A DNA stretch of 64,000 nucleotides from Kitasatospora cineracea (GTDB taxonomy: Bacteria; Actinomycetota; Actinomycetes; Streptomycetales; Streptomycetaceae), in NCBI RefSeq assembly GCF_003751605.1, contig NZ_RJVJ01000001.1, forward strand, positions 434,001 through 498,000, in the 5' to 3' direction. The notes under the pieces are model-generated. The model was not told the DNA's origin, searched no databases, and worked only from the letters and a program-made list of their open reading frames with translations. Shown one piece after another: positions 14,985 to 23,213 of this stretch; within the stretch, counting starts at the first letter, position 1, and every line of letters starts with the position of its first letter. Both the position numbers and the translations under genes were made by a program.

Positions 14985-15831
14985 TCACCGGTGGGCGTGG
15001 GCGGACTGAGCTGGTACCGGGGCGCGCAGCGGGTACTCGTCGACCTGCTGCGGGGGGTTGACCGGCTGCTGGGCGTTGACCGGGACGATCGAGCCGCCGA
15101 CCGGGGGTGACGCTGCTGGGCTGCCGGCTCGGGCTCTGCCCGGCGGTGACGCCGCCGACCCCGCCGAGGGTGACCGCGGCGACCGAGAACGCCCCGGCGG
15201 CGGCGAACACCAGCCGGCGCCCGCGCGCGGGCGGCCGGGAGACCGGCAGCTCGCCGAGGCCGGCGGCCAGCGGGCGGACGTCCGCGTCCGGTTCGCGGCG
15301 CGGCAGGGCGGACGGGCGGGCGCCGAACAGGCCGGCCCGCGGGTCGATCCCGGGTATCGGGGCGTCCGCGCCGAGCGCGCCGCCGCCGAAGCCCGATCCG
15401 CGGCCGAACGAGCCGCCGGTGAGCCGGCTGGCGCCGAACACGCCGCCGGGGCCCGGCGGGCCGTCCTGGCCGGGCTCGTCCTCGGGCAGCGCGGCGACGG
15501 CCAGCAGCCGGGCCATCAGGGCCGAGGACGGGCCGGGCGGGGCGGACTCGCTCAGCGCGCGCTTGACCGACCGGGCCTGCTCGGCCTCGGCCAGGCAGTC
15601 CGGGCAGGTCGCCAGGTGGGCCTGGACCCGCTCGCGGGCGTCGTGGCCCAACTCGCCGTCCAGGTACCCGGACAGCCGGTCGCCCAGGTGGTGCTCCTCG
15701 GCGGCCGGTTCGACCGGACGGACCGCCAGCGGACGCAGCTCGGGCCCCGCCGCCGCCTGCTCGGCGCGGCGCAGCGGCGCCCAGCGCGGGCGGCCGGTGG
15801 TGTCCGCGCGCTCGGGGGCGCGATCGCTCAT
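14985..15831 (-). CDS. Zinc-finger anti-sigma factor, reading frame broken near its end
   Basis: The N-terminal part contains a ZAS anti-sigma domain ([14 protein letters not shown], then the zinc ligands in HLATCPDC). A Gly/Pro-rich linker and one membrane helix ([20 protein letters not shown]) follow. As given, the frame runs on to 14815 in low-GC3 codons and into tatB. Removing one G from the GGGGG run at 15103-15107 restores high-GC3 reading ([18 protein letters not shown]...) to a TGA at 14985, giving 281 residues. The break lies in the extracytoplasmic tail, so sigma binding may survive. Its ATG overlaps the sigma stop (ATGA), showing coupling to the partner it should hold inactive at the membrane. 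Confidence 0.8.
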
Positions 15832-16649
15832 GACCCCCTCCGGTCGCTGACGGCCTGTTCGGCGCCGACCGGCACGGGCTCGGCGGAACCGCCCCGGCGC
15901 GAACGGCCCGCGGCGGCGTTCGGCGCCCGGTGCTTGAGGGCCGCGCGCAGGTGCGAGCGGCCGCGGTGGATCCGGCTGCGGACGGTGCCGAGCTTCACCC
16001 CGAGGGTGGCGGCGATCTCCTCGTAGGAGAGGCCCTCGATGTCGCAGAGCACCACGGCGGCCCGGAACTCCGGGGCGAGGGTGTCCAGCGCCTGCTGGAC
16101 GTCCGCGTCGAAGTGGGTGTCGCTGAAGTGCTGGGCGGGGCTGGGCTCGCGGCTGGCCAGGCGCTCCGCCGCGTCCTCGGCGAGGGCGTCGAAGCGGATC
16201 CGCTGGCGGCGGCGGACCATGTCCAGGAACAGGTTGGTGGTGATCCGGTGCAGCCAGCCCTCGAAGGTGCCGGGGGTGTACGTGGACAGCGAGCGGAACA
16301 CCCGGACGAAGACCTCCTGGGTGAGGTCCTCGGCGTCGTGCTGGTTGCCCGTCAGCCGGTAGGCCAGGCGGTAGACCCGGGCGCTGTGCGCCTCGACGAT
16401 CTCTTCCCAGCTGGGCGGCGTCCAGCTCTGCGCGTCGGGCCCCTCCGCGAAGGACGCGAGCGTGCCGGCGGCCCCGGCCACCGAGTCGTCGGCTGCGGTC
16501 GACTTGTCCAGGGGGGATTGCACAGACTGGTTCATCACGGGCTTCGGCGTACGGATCGACGTGAGGCCGCGGGGGTGCCGCTGCACAGGGACGTCGCCCT
16601 CGGCCACACCTCCTCGGTCGGCTCTTCTGCCCAGCAGAGCCACCACCAT
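15828..16649 (-). CDS. ECF-family RNA polymerase sigma factor (SigE-like position)
   Basis: The 273-residue protein has sigma region 2 ([20 protein letters not shown], then [13 protein letters not shown]) and region 4 ([40 protein letters not shown]) of group-4 sigma factors, after a Pro/Ser-rich N-terminal extension. It probably directs an envelope or redox stress regulon and is held by the anti-sigma factor encoded directly downstream with an ATGA overlap. The order sigma, anti-sigma, tatB is like the mycobacterial sigE-rseA-htrA-tatB locus, minus htrA. The ATG at 16649 is chosen because GAGGTGG precedes it; the frame is open up to 16865. Confidence 0.9.
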   Translation of the reverse strand: MVVALLGRRADRGGVAEGDVPVQRHPRGLTSIRTPKPVMNQSVQSPLDKSTAADDSVAGAAGTLASFAEGPDAQSWTPPSWEEIVEAHSARVYRLAYRLTGNQHDAEDLTQEVFVRVFRSLSTYTPGTFEGWLHRITTNLFLDMVRRRQRIRFDALAEDAAERLASREPSPAQHFSDTHFDADVQQALDTLAPEFRAAVVLCDIEGLSYEEIAATLGVKLGTVRSRIHRGRSHLRAALKHRAPNAAAGRSRRGGSAEPVPVGAEQAVSDRRGS

Positions 16650-16782
16650 ATCCACCTCACCCGTCAAGCCCGGATAAGAGCCGTCGAACAGCGACCGCCC
16701 CGGACGGTCCGGCCGCCCGTAGCAGTTCAACGGCCAGCCGTCGAACGCGGTTCCCGGGCGGCCAGTAGTCTGTCGCTGGAAT

Positions 16783-17457
16783 TTGTCGACTTGGGTCGGC
16801 ACCGGCGCTCCGGAAGAGGCAGCCATCACCGAGTTCGGGCCCCAGCGAGCGGCCCTCGCCGACACCTACGTCGGCGAGGACGCGGTGCTGACCTACGCCC
16901 GGGCCCAGTCGGCCCGCACCGGCATACGCGCGATCGGCCCCAGCGGCGGCGCCGCGCTGCGGCTGCTGGCCGCCGCGCTGGACGCCAAGGCGGTGGTCGA
17001 GATCGGCACCGGCACCGGCGTCTCCGGCGTCTACCTGCTGCGCGGCATGCGCCCCGACGGGGTGCTCACCACCGTCGACGCCGAGCCGGTCCGCCAGCAG
17101 TACGCCCGCGAGGCGTACCGGGCCGCCGGGTTCGCCGGCAACCGGGCCCGCTGCATCCCCGGCCGGGCCCGGGACGTGCTGCCCCGGCTCGCCGACGGCC
17201 AGTACGACCTGGTGTTCTGCGACGGCGACCCGGCCGACTCCGGCTTCCACCTCACCGAGGCGGTGCGGCTGCTGCGGCCGCGCGGCGTGGTCTGCTTCGA
17301 GGGCGTCTTCCAGGAGGGCCGGCTCGCCGAGCCGGAGGCCGACGACCCGCAGACCCGGGCCGTGCGCGACCTGGTCGCCGACATCCGGGAGAGCGACACC
17401 CTGCTGCCCGCCCTGCTCCCGGTCTCGGACGGGCTGCTCTGCGCCGTCAAGCGCTGA
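16783..17457 (+). CDS. O-methyltransferase (class I, SAM-dependent)
   Basis: The 224-residue protein shows the SAM-binding motif [16 protein letters not shown] near residue 70, an acidic end of strand 2 ([15 protein letters not shown]) and [12 protein letters not shown] near residue 145, as in the catechol-O-methyltransferase-like family. The acceptor is unknown; this gene next to an ECF sigma factor is conserved in actinobacteria. The start is uncertain: the frame opens with TTG at 16783 and no good ribosome site is seen, so a later GTG could be used. It is divergent from the sigma gene and ends at a shared terminator. Confidence 0.82.
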   Translation: MSTWVGTGAPEEAAITEFGPQRAALADTYVGEDAVLTYARAQSARTGIRAIGPSGGAALRLLAAALDAKAVVEIGTGTGVSGVYLLRGMRPDGVLTTVDAEPVRQQYAREAYRAAGFAGNRARCIPGRARDVLPRLADGQYDLVFCDGDPADSGFHLTEAVRLLRPRGVVCFEGVFQEGRLAEPEADDPQTRAVRDLVADIRESDTLLPALLPVSDGLLCAVKR

Positions 17458-17479
17458 CCGTCCGGGGCCGGACACGCGG

Positions 17480-17518
17480 GACGGGCCCGGCCCCCCGCAG
17501 CGGGGAGCCGGGCCCGTC
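17480..17518. terminator. Bidirectional hairpin terminator
   Basis: Twelve-base perfect arms at 17480-17491 and 17507-17518 enclose a smaller CCCC/GGGG stem. It lies between the converging O-methyltransferase and DUF3117 genes. Confidence 0.8.
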
Positions 17519-17565
17519 GAGCACCTCGCCGATCGCCGGGGAGGTGCGGGGTCACCACCTGCAGA

Positions 17566-17733
17566 TCAGCCGCAGGCCTTCTTGAGGGCCTCGCCCAGAG
17601 CGTCCGCCTCGTCCGGCGTCAGCTCCACCACCAGGCGCCCGCCCCCTTCGAGCGGAACTCGCATGATGATGCCCCGCCCCTCTTTGGTGACCTCCAGCGG
17701 GCCGTCACCCGTCCGCGGCTTCATGGCCGCCAT
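17566..17733 (-). CDS. DUF3117 small protein
   Basis: The 55-residue product reads MAAMKPRTGDGPLEVTKEGR and continues with GIIMRVPLEGGGRLVVELTP and a helix ending ALKKACG. This is the whole of the DUF3117 family, small proteins conserved across actinobacteria with unknown function. It is too short for many gene callers. The ATG at 17733 follows GGAAGGGA at a good distance; a second ATG three codons later is possible. The N-terminal half should form a small beta-sheet and the C-terminal half one helix. Confidence 0.9.
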   Translation of the reverse strand: MAAMKPRTGDGPLEVTKEGRGIIMRVPLEGGGRLVVELTPDEADALGEALKKACG

Positions 17734-18025
17734 GCTCGTTCCCCTTCCTGCAACCGTTCAGGTACGCACCGGACAGTCCGTCCACCGCCGGTATCGAACG
17801 CATTGATCGGAAGCCATTATCCCGCATGCAACCGCTGGATGACCAACATCACTCTCTGCGCCAACCCTCGCCAACCAGCAGAAAAGCGCTGATTACCTGC
17901 CGAAAGCCGCATCGCGCCGCACTCCGACACGCCCTCCGGAGGTGCGGCACCTCACACTCCCCCGCCCGGCCGCGAACCGGCATGCTGGCCCACGACAGCC
18001 ACCGCGACCCGGGGAGCCCTCACCC

Positions 18026-18826
18026 ATGTCCGACACCGTCCGCTACGAGCGCGACGGCGCCCTCGCCGTCCTCACCATCGACCGCGCCGCCGCCATGAAC
18101 GCCCTCGACGTCCCCACCAAGATCGCCCTCCGGGACGCCGTCACCACCGCCGCCACCGACCCCGACGTCCGGGCCGTGCTGCTCACCGGCGCCGGAGACA
18201 AGGCCTTCTGCGTCGGCCAGGACCTCAAGGAGCACGTCGGCCTGCTCCAGCGCCAGCGCGAGACCGGCGAGGGCGCGCTGCGCACCGTCGGCGAGCACTA
18301 CAACCCGCTGGTCCGCGCCCTGGCCGGGATGCGCAAGCCCACCGTCGCCGCCGTCAACGGCATCGCCGCCGGCGCCGGGGCCTCGCTCGCCTTCGCCTGC
18401 GACTTCCGGCTGCTCGCCGACACCGCGGGCTTCAACACCTCATTCGCGGGCGTCGCCCTCACCGCCGACTCCGGCGCCTCCTGGACCCTCCCCCGGCTGG
18501 TCGGCCACGCGAGGGCCACCGAGCTCCTGATGCTGCCCCGCACCGTCCGCGCCGACGAGGCCCTCACCCTCGGCCTCGCCACCCGCGTCCTCCCGGCCGC
18601 CGAACTCGCCGCCGCCGCGCGCGAGTTCGCCCTCACCTTGGCAGGCGGCCCCACCGTCGCCTACGGCGCGATCAAGGCCTCCCTCGCCTACGGCGCCTCG
18701 CGCTCCCTCGACGAACTCCTCGACAAGGAGGACGAACTCCAGACCCTCGCCGGCAACAGCGCGGACCACGCCATCGCCGTCGACGCCTTCCTCGCCAAGG
18801 AGAAGCCCGCCTTCACCGGCCGCTAG
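18026..18826 (+). CDS. Enoyl-CoA hydratase/isomerase family protein
   Basis: This 266-residue crotonase-fold protein has the oxyanion-hole segments AFCVGQDLKEH near residue 65 and VNGIAAGAGASLAFACD near residue 108. The second active-site region ADSGASWTLPRLVG (about 150) has Asp rather than the Glu pair of classic hydratases, so a PaaG-like isomerase role in phenylacetate or beta-oxidation pathways is plausible. The ATG at 18026 is chosen because homologous sequence starts there; GGGGAG lies upstream. A GC hairpin follows the stop. Confidence 0.85.
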   Translation: MSDTVRYERDGALAVLTIDRAAAMNALDVPTKIALRDAVTTAATDPDVRAVLLTGAGDKAFCVGQDLKEHVGLLQRQRETGEGALRTVGEHYNPLVRALAGMRKPTVAAVNGIAAGAGASLAFACDFRLLADTAGFNTSFAGVALTADSGASWTLPRLVGHARATELLMLPRTVRADEALTLGLATRVLPAAELAAAAREFALTLAGGPTVAYGAIKASLAYGASRSLDELLDKEDELQTLAGNSADHAIAVDAFLAKEKPAFTGR

Positions 18827-18844
18827 CCCGCCCCGGGCGCCTGC

Positions 18845-18872
18845 TCCCCCGCCCCGTCAGGGGCGCGGGGGA
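18845..18872. terminator. GC hairpin between enoyl-CoA hydratase and tag genes
   Basis: TCCCCCGCCCC at 18845-18855 pairs with 18860-18872, which has a two-base bulge, around GTCA. The sequence GGGGCGCGGGGGACTGCGCG resembles a palindromic element that is dispersed in many Streptomyces genomes. It probably ends the hydratase transcript and perhaps the converging tag transcript. Confidence 0.6.
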
Positions 18873-18931
18873 CTGCGCGCGGCGGAAGGGGCAGGCGGAC
18901 AAGGTCCACGGGCGGCCGGGCGGCCGCTGGG

Positions 18932-19501
18932 CTACCGGGCGTGGCAGTCGGCGAGGTGGTCGTTCACCAGTCCGCAGGCCTGCATCAGCGCGTACGCGGT
19001 GGTCGGCCCGACGAAGCGGAAGCCGGCCCGTTTGAGGTCCTTCGCCAGCGCCGTCGACCCGGGGGTCACCGCGGGCACGTCCGCGAGGGTGCGGGGGGCG
19101 GGGCGGGCGGGGTCGCCGGCGTGGCTCCAGACCAGGGTGTCGAGTTCGCCGCCGGCCAGCGCCCGGGCCGCCTTCGCGTTGGCCACGGTGGCCAGGATCT
19201 TGGCGCGGTTGCGGATGATCCCGGTGTCGGCGAGCAGCCGTTCGACGTCGGTGTCGTCGAACTCGGCGACCGCCGCCGGGTCGAAGCCCCGGAAGGCCGT
19301 CCGGAAGCCCTCGCGGCGGCGCAGGATGGTGATCCAGGACAGCCCGGACTGGAACGCCTCCAGGGTGATCCGTTCGAACAGGGCCCGGTCGCCGTGGACC
19401 GGGCGGCCCCATTCGGTGTCGTGGTAGGCCCGGTAGTCCTCGGCCGAGTCCCCCCAGCCGCAGCGCCGCAGCCCGTCGGCCCCGAGGACCGCACCGGTCA
19501 C
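18932..19501 (-). CDS. tag: DNA-3-methyladenine glycosylase I
   Basis: The 189-residue enzyme matches Tag. It has the N-terminal CGWGDSAEDYRAYHDTEWG with the zinc-binding Cys and His, the helix-hairpin-helix region near LLADTGIIRNRAKILATVAN, the C-terminal FVGPTTAYALMQACGLVNDH and the final zinc pair in DCH. It removes N3-methyladenine from alkylated DNA in base-excision repair. Its ATG overlaps the stop of the upstream DivIVA-like gene (ATGA), so the two are co-translated. Confidence 0.95.
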   Translation of the reverse strand: MTGAVLGADGLRRCGWGDSAEDYRAYHDTEWGRPVHGDRALFERITLEAFQSGLSWITILRRREGFRTAFRGFDPAAVAEFDDTDVERLLADTGIIRNRAKILATVANAKAARALAGGELDTLVWSHAGDPARPAPRTLADVPAVTPGSTALAKDLKRAGFRFVGPTTAYALMQACGLVNDHLADCHAR

Positions 19502-19995
19502 GCCCGGTCGCCCTTCCGCTCGGCGGCGGCCGGGCCCGCCGCGGTGTCCTCGTCCGCGACCAGGTCGGTGGCCTCGGTGACGCCGCCCTCCGCGTCCGCG
19601 GTGACCTCGCCGGTCGCCGGGCCCTGCGGCGCCTTCTCCAGGACGGCGGTGAAGGACTCCAGCCCGGGCAGCGGTTCGCCGGTCGCGCCCTCGGTGGCGG
19701 CCACCGAGCCGCGGACCGCGCCGACGGCCTCGAGTTCGGCGATCCGCGCGTCGCGGAGGGAGAGTTCGGCGCCGAGGCGGTCGAGCAGGTCGTCGACCTC
19801 GTCCATCCGGTAGCCGCGCAGGGCCATCGGGAGGCGGAGTTCGTCGACGTCGGTGCGGTTGAGCGCGCGGTCCTGCGGGAGGCGCACGGCGAGCCGGTCG
19901 TGCTCGGCCTCGGGCAGCGTTCCGCCACCGCCGAGCGCCACCACTGCGGCGCCGCCGACCACCAGGGCCATCGCGATCACGATCACCACGAACAC
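19498..19995 (-). CDS. DivIVA-domain membrane-anchored protein
   Basis: The 165-residue protein begins with a membrane helix (FVVIVIAMALVVGGAAVVAL) and contains a short DivIVA-type motif (LPMALRGYRMDEVDDLLDRL) leading into a coiled coil. An acidic, Ala/Glu-rich tail follows. DivIVA-like motifs often mediate polar or septal membrane localisation, but no role is shown here. It is translationally coupled to tag and divergent from folP. Confidence 0.8.
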   Translation of the reverse strand: MFVVIVIAMALVVGGAAVVALGGGGTLPEAEHDRLAVRLPQDRALNRTDVDELRLPMALRGYRMDEVDDLLDRLGAELSLRDARIAELEAVGAVRGSVAATEGATGEPLPGLESFTAVLEKAPQGPATGEVTADAEGGVTEATDLVADEDTAAGPAAAERKGDRA

Positions 19996-20127
19996 GAGCT
20001 GTCCTCCGTCAGTTCCCGGCAGTTCCCGGTCGGCTTCGGCCCGCCCGCGAGGGCTACGGTGGGATCATGGTCCCTGTACAGGCCGGGGCCCATCATTGCA
20101 CCCGGGAGCGCTGAGGAGGAGACACCG

Positions 20128-20991
20128 GTGGCACTACGCCTCGGCACGCGGGAGTTCGGCCCGGACGAGCTGGTCGTCATGGCGATCGTGAACCGCACCC
20201 CGGACTCGTTCTTCGACCGGGGGGCGACCTTCGCGGACGAGGCGGCGTTCGCGGCCGCGGACCGGGCGGTGGCCGAGGGCGCGGCGATCCTGGACATCGG
20301 CGGGGTGAAGGCCGGTCCGGGCGAAGAGGTCACGGTGGAGGAGGAGTTGCGCCGCACGGTGCCGTTCGTGGCGGAGCTGCGCAAGCGCCACCCGGACGCG
20401 GTGATCAGCGTGGACACCTGGCGGCACGAGGTCGGCGAGGCGGTCTGCGAGGTCGGCGCGGACCTGCTGAACGACGCCTGGGGCGGCTTCGACCCGAAGC
20501 TGGCCGAGGTCGCGGCCCGGTACGGCGCGGGCCTGGTGTGCACGCACGCGGGCGGCGCCGAGCCGCGCACCCGTCCGCACCGGGTGGGGTACGAGGACGT
20601 GATGGCGGACATCCTGGCGGTGACCGTCGGCCTGGCCGAGCGGGCGCTCGAACTGGGCGTGCGGCGCGACGGGTTGATCATCGACCCGGGGCACGACTTC
20701 GGGAAGAACACCCGGCACTCGCTGGAGGCGACCCGGCGGCTGCCGGAGATGACCGCGACCGGCTTCCCGGTGCTGGTCTCGCTCTCCAACAAGGACTTCG
20801 TCGGCGAGACCCTGGACAAGCCGGTGGACGAGCGGCTGCTCGGCACCCTGGCCACCACGGCGGTCTCGGCCTGGCTGGGCGCGCAGGTCTACCGGGTGCA
20901 CCAGGTCGCCGAGACCCGCCAGGTGCTGGACATGGTGGCCTCGATCCGCGGCACCCGCCCCCCGGCGGCGGCCCGCCGGGGGCTGGCCTGA
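20128..20991 (+). CDS. folP: Dihydropteroate synthase
   Basis: The 287-residue TIM-barrel protein has the DHPS signatures: MAIVNRTPDSFFDRG at the N-terminus, ILDIGGVKAGPGEEV near residue 53 and VISVDTWRHEV near 95. It condenses 6-hydroxymethyl-dihydropterin diphosphate with p-aminobenzoate in folate synthesis. The usual GGxSTRPG segment reads GGVKAGPG here, as in the FolP2-like actinobacterial group, whose members may lack DHPS activity. The GTG at 20128 has GAGGAGGAG upstream and is preferred over the much longer open frame from 19900. Confidence 0.85.
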   Translation: MALRLGTREFGPDELVVMAIVNRTPDSFFDRGATFADEAAFAAADRAVAEGAAILDIGGVKAGPGEEVTVEEELRRTVPFVAELRKRHPDAVISVDTWRHEVGEAVCEVGADLLNDAWGGFDPKLAEVAARYGAGLVCTHAGGAEPRTRPHRVGYEDVMADILAVTVGLAERALELGVRRDGLIIDPGHDFGKNTRHSLEATRRLPEMTATGFPVLVSLSNKDFVGETLDKPVDERLLGTLATTAVSAWLGAQVYRVHQVAETRQVLDMVASIRGTRPPAAARRGLA

Positions 20992-21024
20992 CGGCCCGTC
21001 GCCGCGGGCCGCGGCGGCCCGTCG

Positions 21025-21041
21025 CCCCCGCTACGCGGGGG
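21025..21041. terminator. Short hairpin between folP and the LOG-like gene
   Basis: CCCCCGC at 21025-21031 pairs with GCGGGGG at 21035-21041. It overlaps the stop codon of the minus-strand gene and may terminate both converging transcripts. Confidence 0.5.
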
Positions 21042-21813
21042 TGCCCTTCGGGCCGCGCGCGGCGTCCAGGATCTTCAGCACCTCGGTCACGTCGTCGGTG
21101 ACGTGGAACAGTTCGAGGTCGGCCGGGTTGGCCTTGCCCTGGGCGACCAGGGTGGAGGTGAGCCACTCCACCAGCCCGCCCCAGTAGGCGCTGCCGAACA
21201 GGATGACCGGGAACCGGGTGACCTTCTTCGTCTGCACCAGGGTGAGCGCCTCGAACAGCTCGTCCAGGGTGCCGAGCCCGCCGGGGAGGACCACGAAGCC
21301 CTGGGCGTACTTCACGAACATCGTCTTGCGGACGAAGAAGTAGCGGAAGTTCAGGCCCAGGTCGACGTACTCGTTCAGGCCCTGCTCGAACGGCAGCTCG
21401 ATGCCCAGGCCGACGCTCAGCCCGCCGGCCTCGGTGGCGCCCTTGTTGGCGGCCTCCATCGCGCCGGGGCCGCCGCCGGTGATCACCGCGTAGCCGGCCT
21501 CGGCCAGGGCCCGGCCGATCTCCACCCCGGCCTCGTACTCGGGCGAGCCGACCGGCGTCCGGGCCGAACCGAACACGCTGATGGCGGTGGGGAGTTCGGC
21601 GAGCGCGCCGAAGCCCTCGACGAATTCCGAGGTGATCCGCAGCACCCGCCACGGGTCGGTGTGCAACCAGTCGGACGGCCCGGTGGTGTCCAGCAGCCGC
21701 TGGTCCGTCGTACTCGTCTCGACCTGGTCGCGCCGCAGCAGCACGGGGCCCTTGCGCTTCTCGGGCCACGGCTTCTTCTGCCGGCGGACGGGTTCATCTC
21801 CGTTGGCTGTCAT
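21031..21813 (-). CDS. LOG family (TIGR00730) nucleotide 5'-monophosphate phosphoribohydrolase
   Basis: The 260-residue Rossmann-like protein has both LOG motifs: GGGPGAMEAANKGA near residue 115 and LPGGLGTLDELFEAL near 185. LOG proteins split cytokinin or other nucleoside monophosphates into base and ribose 5-phosphate; bacterial members act on AMP-like substrates. The roughly 60-residue N-terminal extension, with a basic segment KKPWPEKRKGPVLLRRDQ, is common in actinobacterial members. The dapE gene lies downstream on the same strand. Confidence 0.88.
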   Translation of the reverse strand: MTANGDEPVRRQKKPWPEKRKGPVLLRRDQVETSTTDQRLLDTTGPSDWLHTDPWRVLRITSEFVEGFGALAELPTAISVFGSARTPVGSPEYEAGVEIGRALAEAGYAVITGGGPGAMEAANKGATEAGGLSVGLGIELPFEQGLNEYVDLGLNFRYFFVRKTMFVKYAQGFVVLPGGLGTLDELFEALTLVQTKKVTRFPVILFGSAYWGGLVEWLTSTLVAQGKANPADLELFHVTDDVTEVLKILDAARGPKGTPA

Positions 21814-21903
21814 GACGAAACCCTACGCCTGACGAGGCGCGATCCGAGGTAAATAACAGCCGTCGCCCAGGCGGGAGTCGGGCGAACCCCGCCCGGCTCC
21901 ACC

Positions 21904-21928
21904 GGCCCTCCGGCCCGGCCGGAGGGCC
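21904..21928. terminator. Palindromic hairpin after dapE
   Basis: Twelve-base arms at 21904-21915 and 21917-21928 are perfectly complementary around a single C, so the inner pairs must open to form the loop. It follows the dapE stop on the minus strand. Confidence 0.7.
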
Positions 21929-21947
21929 CGCCGGAGGCCCCGCCGCG

Positions 21948-23021
21948 CTACGCGGTGAGCCAGTCCCGCAGCCGCTGCTCGACCTCGGCGATCGCGCTGA
22001 GCGAGCAGTGCTCCTCGCGCTTGTGGGCCAGGTTCGGGTCGCCGGGGCCGTAGTTGACGGCGGGGACGCCGTGCGCGGAGAACCGGGCCACGTCGGTCCA
22101 GCCGAACTTGGCCCGGGGCTCGCCGCCGACGGCGGCCAGGAAGTCCCGCGCGGCGGGCAGGCCGAGGCCGGGCAGCGCGGCGGGCGAGGCGTCCACGACC
22201 TCCAGCTGGTAGCCCTCGAAGACCGACCGCAGGTGCTCCTCGGCCTGCTCCAGGGTGCGGTCGGGGGCGAACCGGAAGGCGACGTGGATCCGGCACTCGT
22301 CGGGGATGACGTTCCCGGCGACGCCGCCGTCGATCCGGGTCGCGTTCAGGCCCTCGCGGTACTCCAGGCCGTCGATCGCGACCCGGCGCGGCCGGTACTC
22401 GGCGAGCCGGCGCAGCACCTCGGCGGCCTTGTGGATGGCGTTGTCGCCGAGCCAGCTGCGGGCGGCGTGGGCCCGGACGCCGGTGAGCGTGATGTCGGCG
22501 CGCAGGCTGCCCTGGCAGCCGCCCTCGACGACGGCGCCGCTGGGCTCCATCAGGACGGCGAAGTCCCCGGCCAGCCAGTCGGGGTGGACGGCGAACAGGT
22601 GGCCGAGGCCGTTGCGGTCGGCCTCCACCTCCTCGCAGTCGTAGAAGACGTAGCTGACGTCCCGGTTGGCCGCGGTGAGGGTGGCGGCGAGCCGCAGCTG
22701 CACGGCGACGCCGGACTTCATGTCGGAGGTGCCGCAGCCGTAGAGCAGGTCGCCCTCGACGTGCGAGGGCACGTTGTCGGCGATCGGCACGGTGTCCAGG
22801 TGCCCGGCGAGCACCACCCGCTCGTCCCGGCCGAAGTGGGTGCGGGCCACCACGTTGTTGCCGTACCGGTCGACGGTGAGGTGCGGGAAGGCCCGGAGCG
22901 CGGTCTCGACGGCGTCCGCGAGGGCGGTCTCCTCGCCGCTGACGGACGGGAAGTCGACGAGGCGGGCGGTCAGGGCGCCGCCGTCGAGGGTCAGGTCGAG
23001 GGGCTCGTTCGGGCTGCTCAT
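21948..23021 (-). CDS. dapE: Succinyl-diaminopimelate desuccinylase
   Basis: The 357-residue M20 metallopeptidase-fold enzyme shows the metal and catalytic residues in order: AGHLDTVP (His, Asp), GTSDMKSG (bridging Asp) and YDCEEVEADRNG (Glu pair). A dimerisation domain rich in VRAHAARSWLGDNAIHKA follows. It hydrolyses N-succinyl-LL-diaminopimelate to LL-DAP and succinate for lysine and peptidoglycan. The ATG at 23021 is chosen over upstream in-frame starts because homology begins at that point. dapC, the preceding pathway step, lies nearby at 25.4 kb. Confidence 0.93.
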   Translation of the reverse strand: MSSPNEPLDLTLDGGALTARLVDFPSVSGEETALADAVETALRAFPHLTVDRYGNNVVARTHFGRDERVVLAGHLDTVPIADNVPSHVEGDLLYGCGTSDMKSGVAVQLRLAATLTAANRDVSYVFYDCEEVEADRNGLGHLFAVHPDWLAGDFAVLMEPSGAVVEGGCQGSLRADITLTGVRAHAARSWLGDNAIHKAAEVLRRLAEYRPRRVAIDGLEYREGLNATRIDGGVAGNVIPDECRIHVAFRFAPDRTLEQAEEHLRSVFEGYQLEVVDASPAALPGLGLPAARDFLAAVGGEPRAKFGWTDVARFSAHGVPAVNYGPGDPNLAHKREEHCSLSAIAEVEQRLRDWLTA

Positions 23022-23213
23022 GGCGGCCACCCTATCGATACGGCACGGCCGCATCGGTAAGGTTGCCGGTCCTGTCCGCCGCCGCCGGCCCCGCCGCGGG
23101 CGGCCGCGCAACCGCGCGGACCCGTACGGCCGTCCGAGCGGTTACGGTGTCCGCGAACAGCGCGCGCCGGGCCGGGACCGCTGCGACCGCACCACCAGGG
23201 AAGGGGGCCACCC

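Noticed and set aside
16650..16865. Longer start for the ECF sigma factor
   Set aside because: The added residues lack family character and a good ribosome site precedes the ATG at 16649.
17826..18098. 90-residue plus-strand frame before the enoyl-CoA hydratase gene
   Set aside because: No ribosome site, low coding character and overlap with the hydratase start in another frame.
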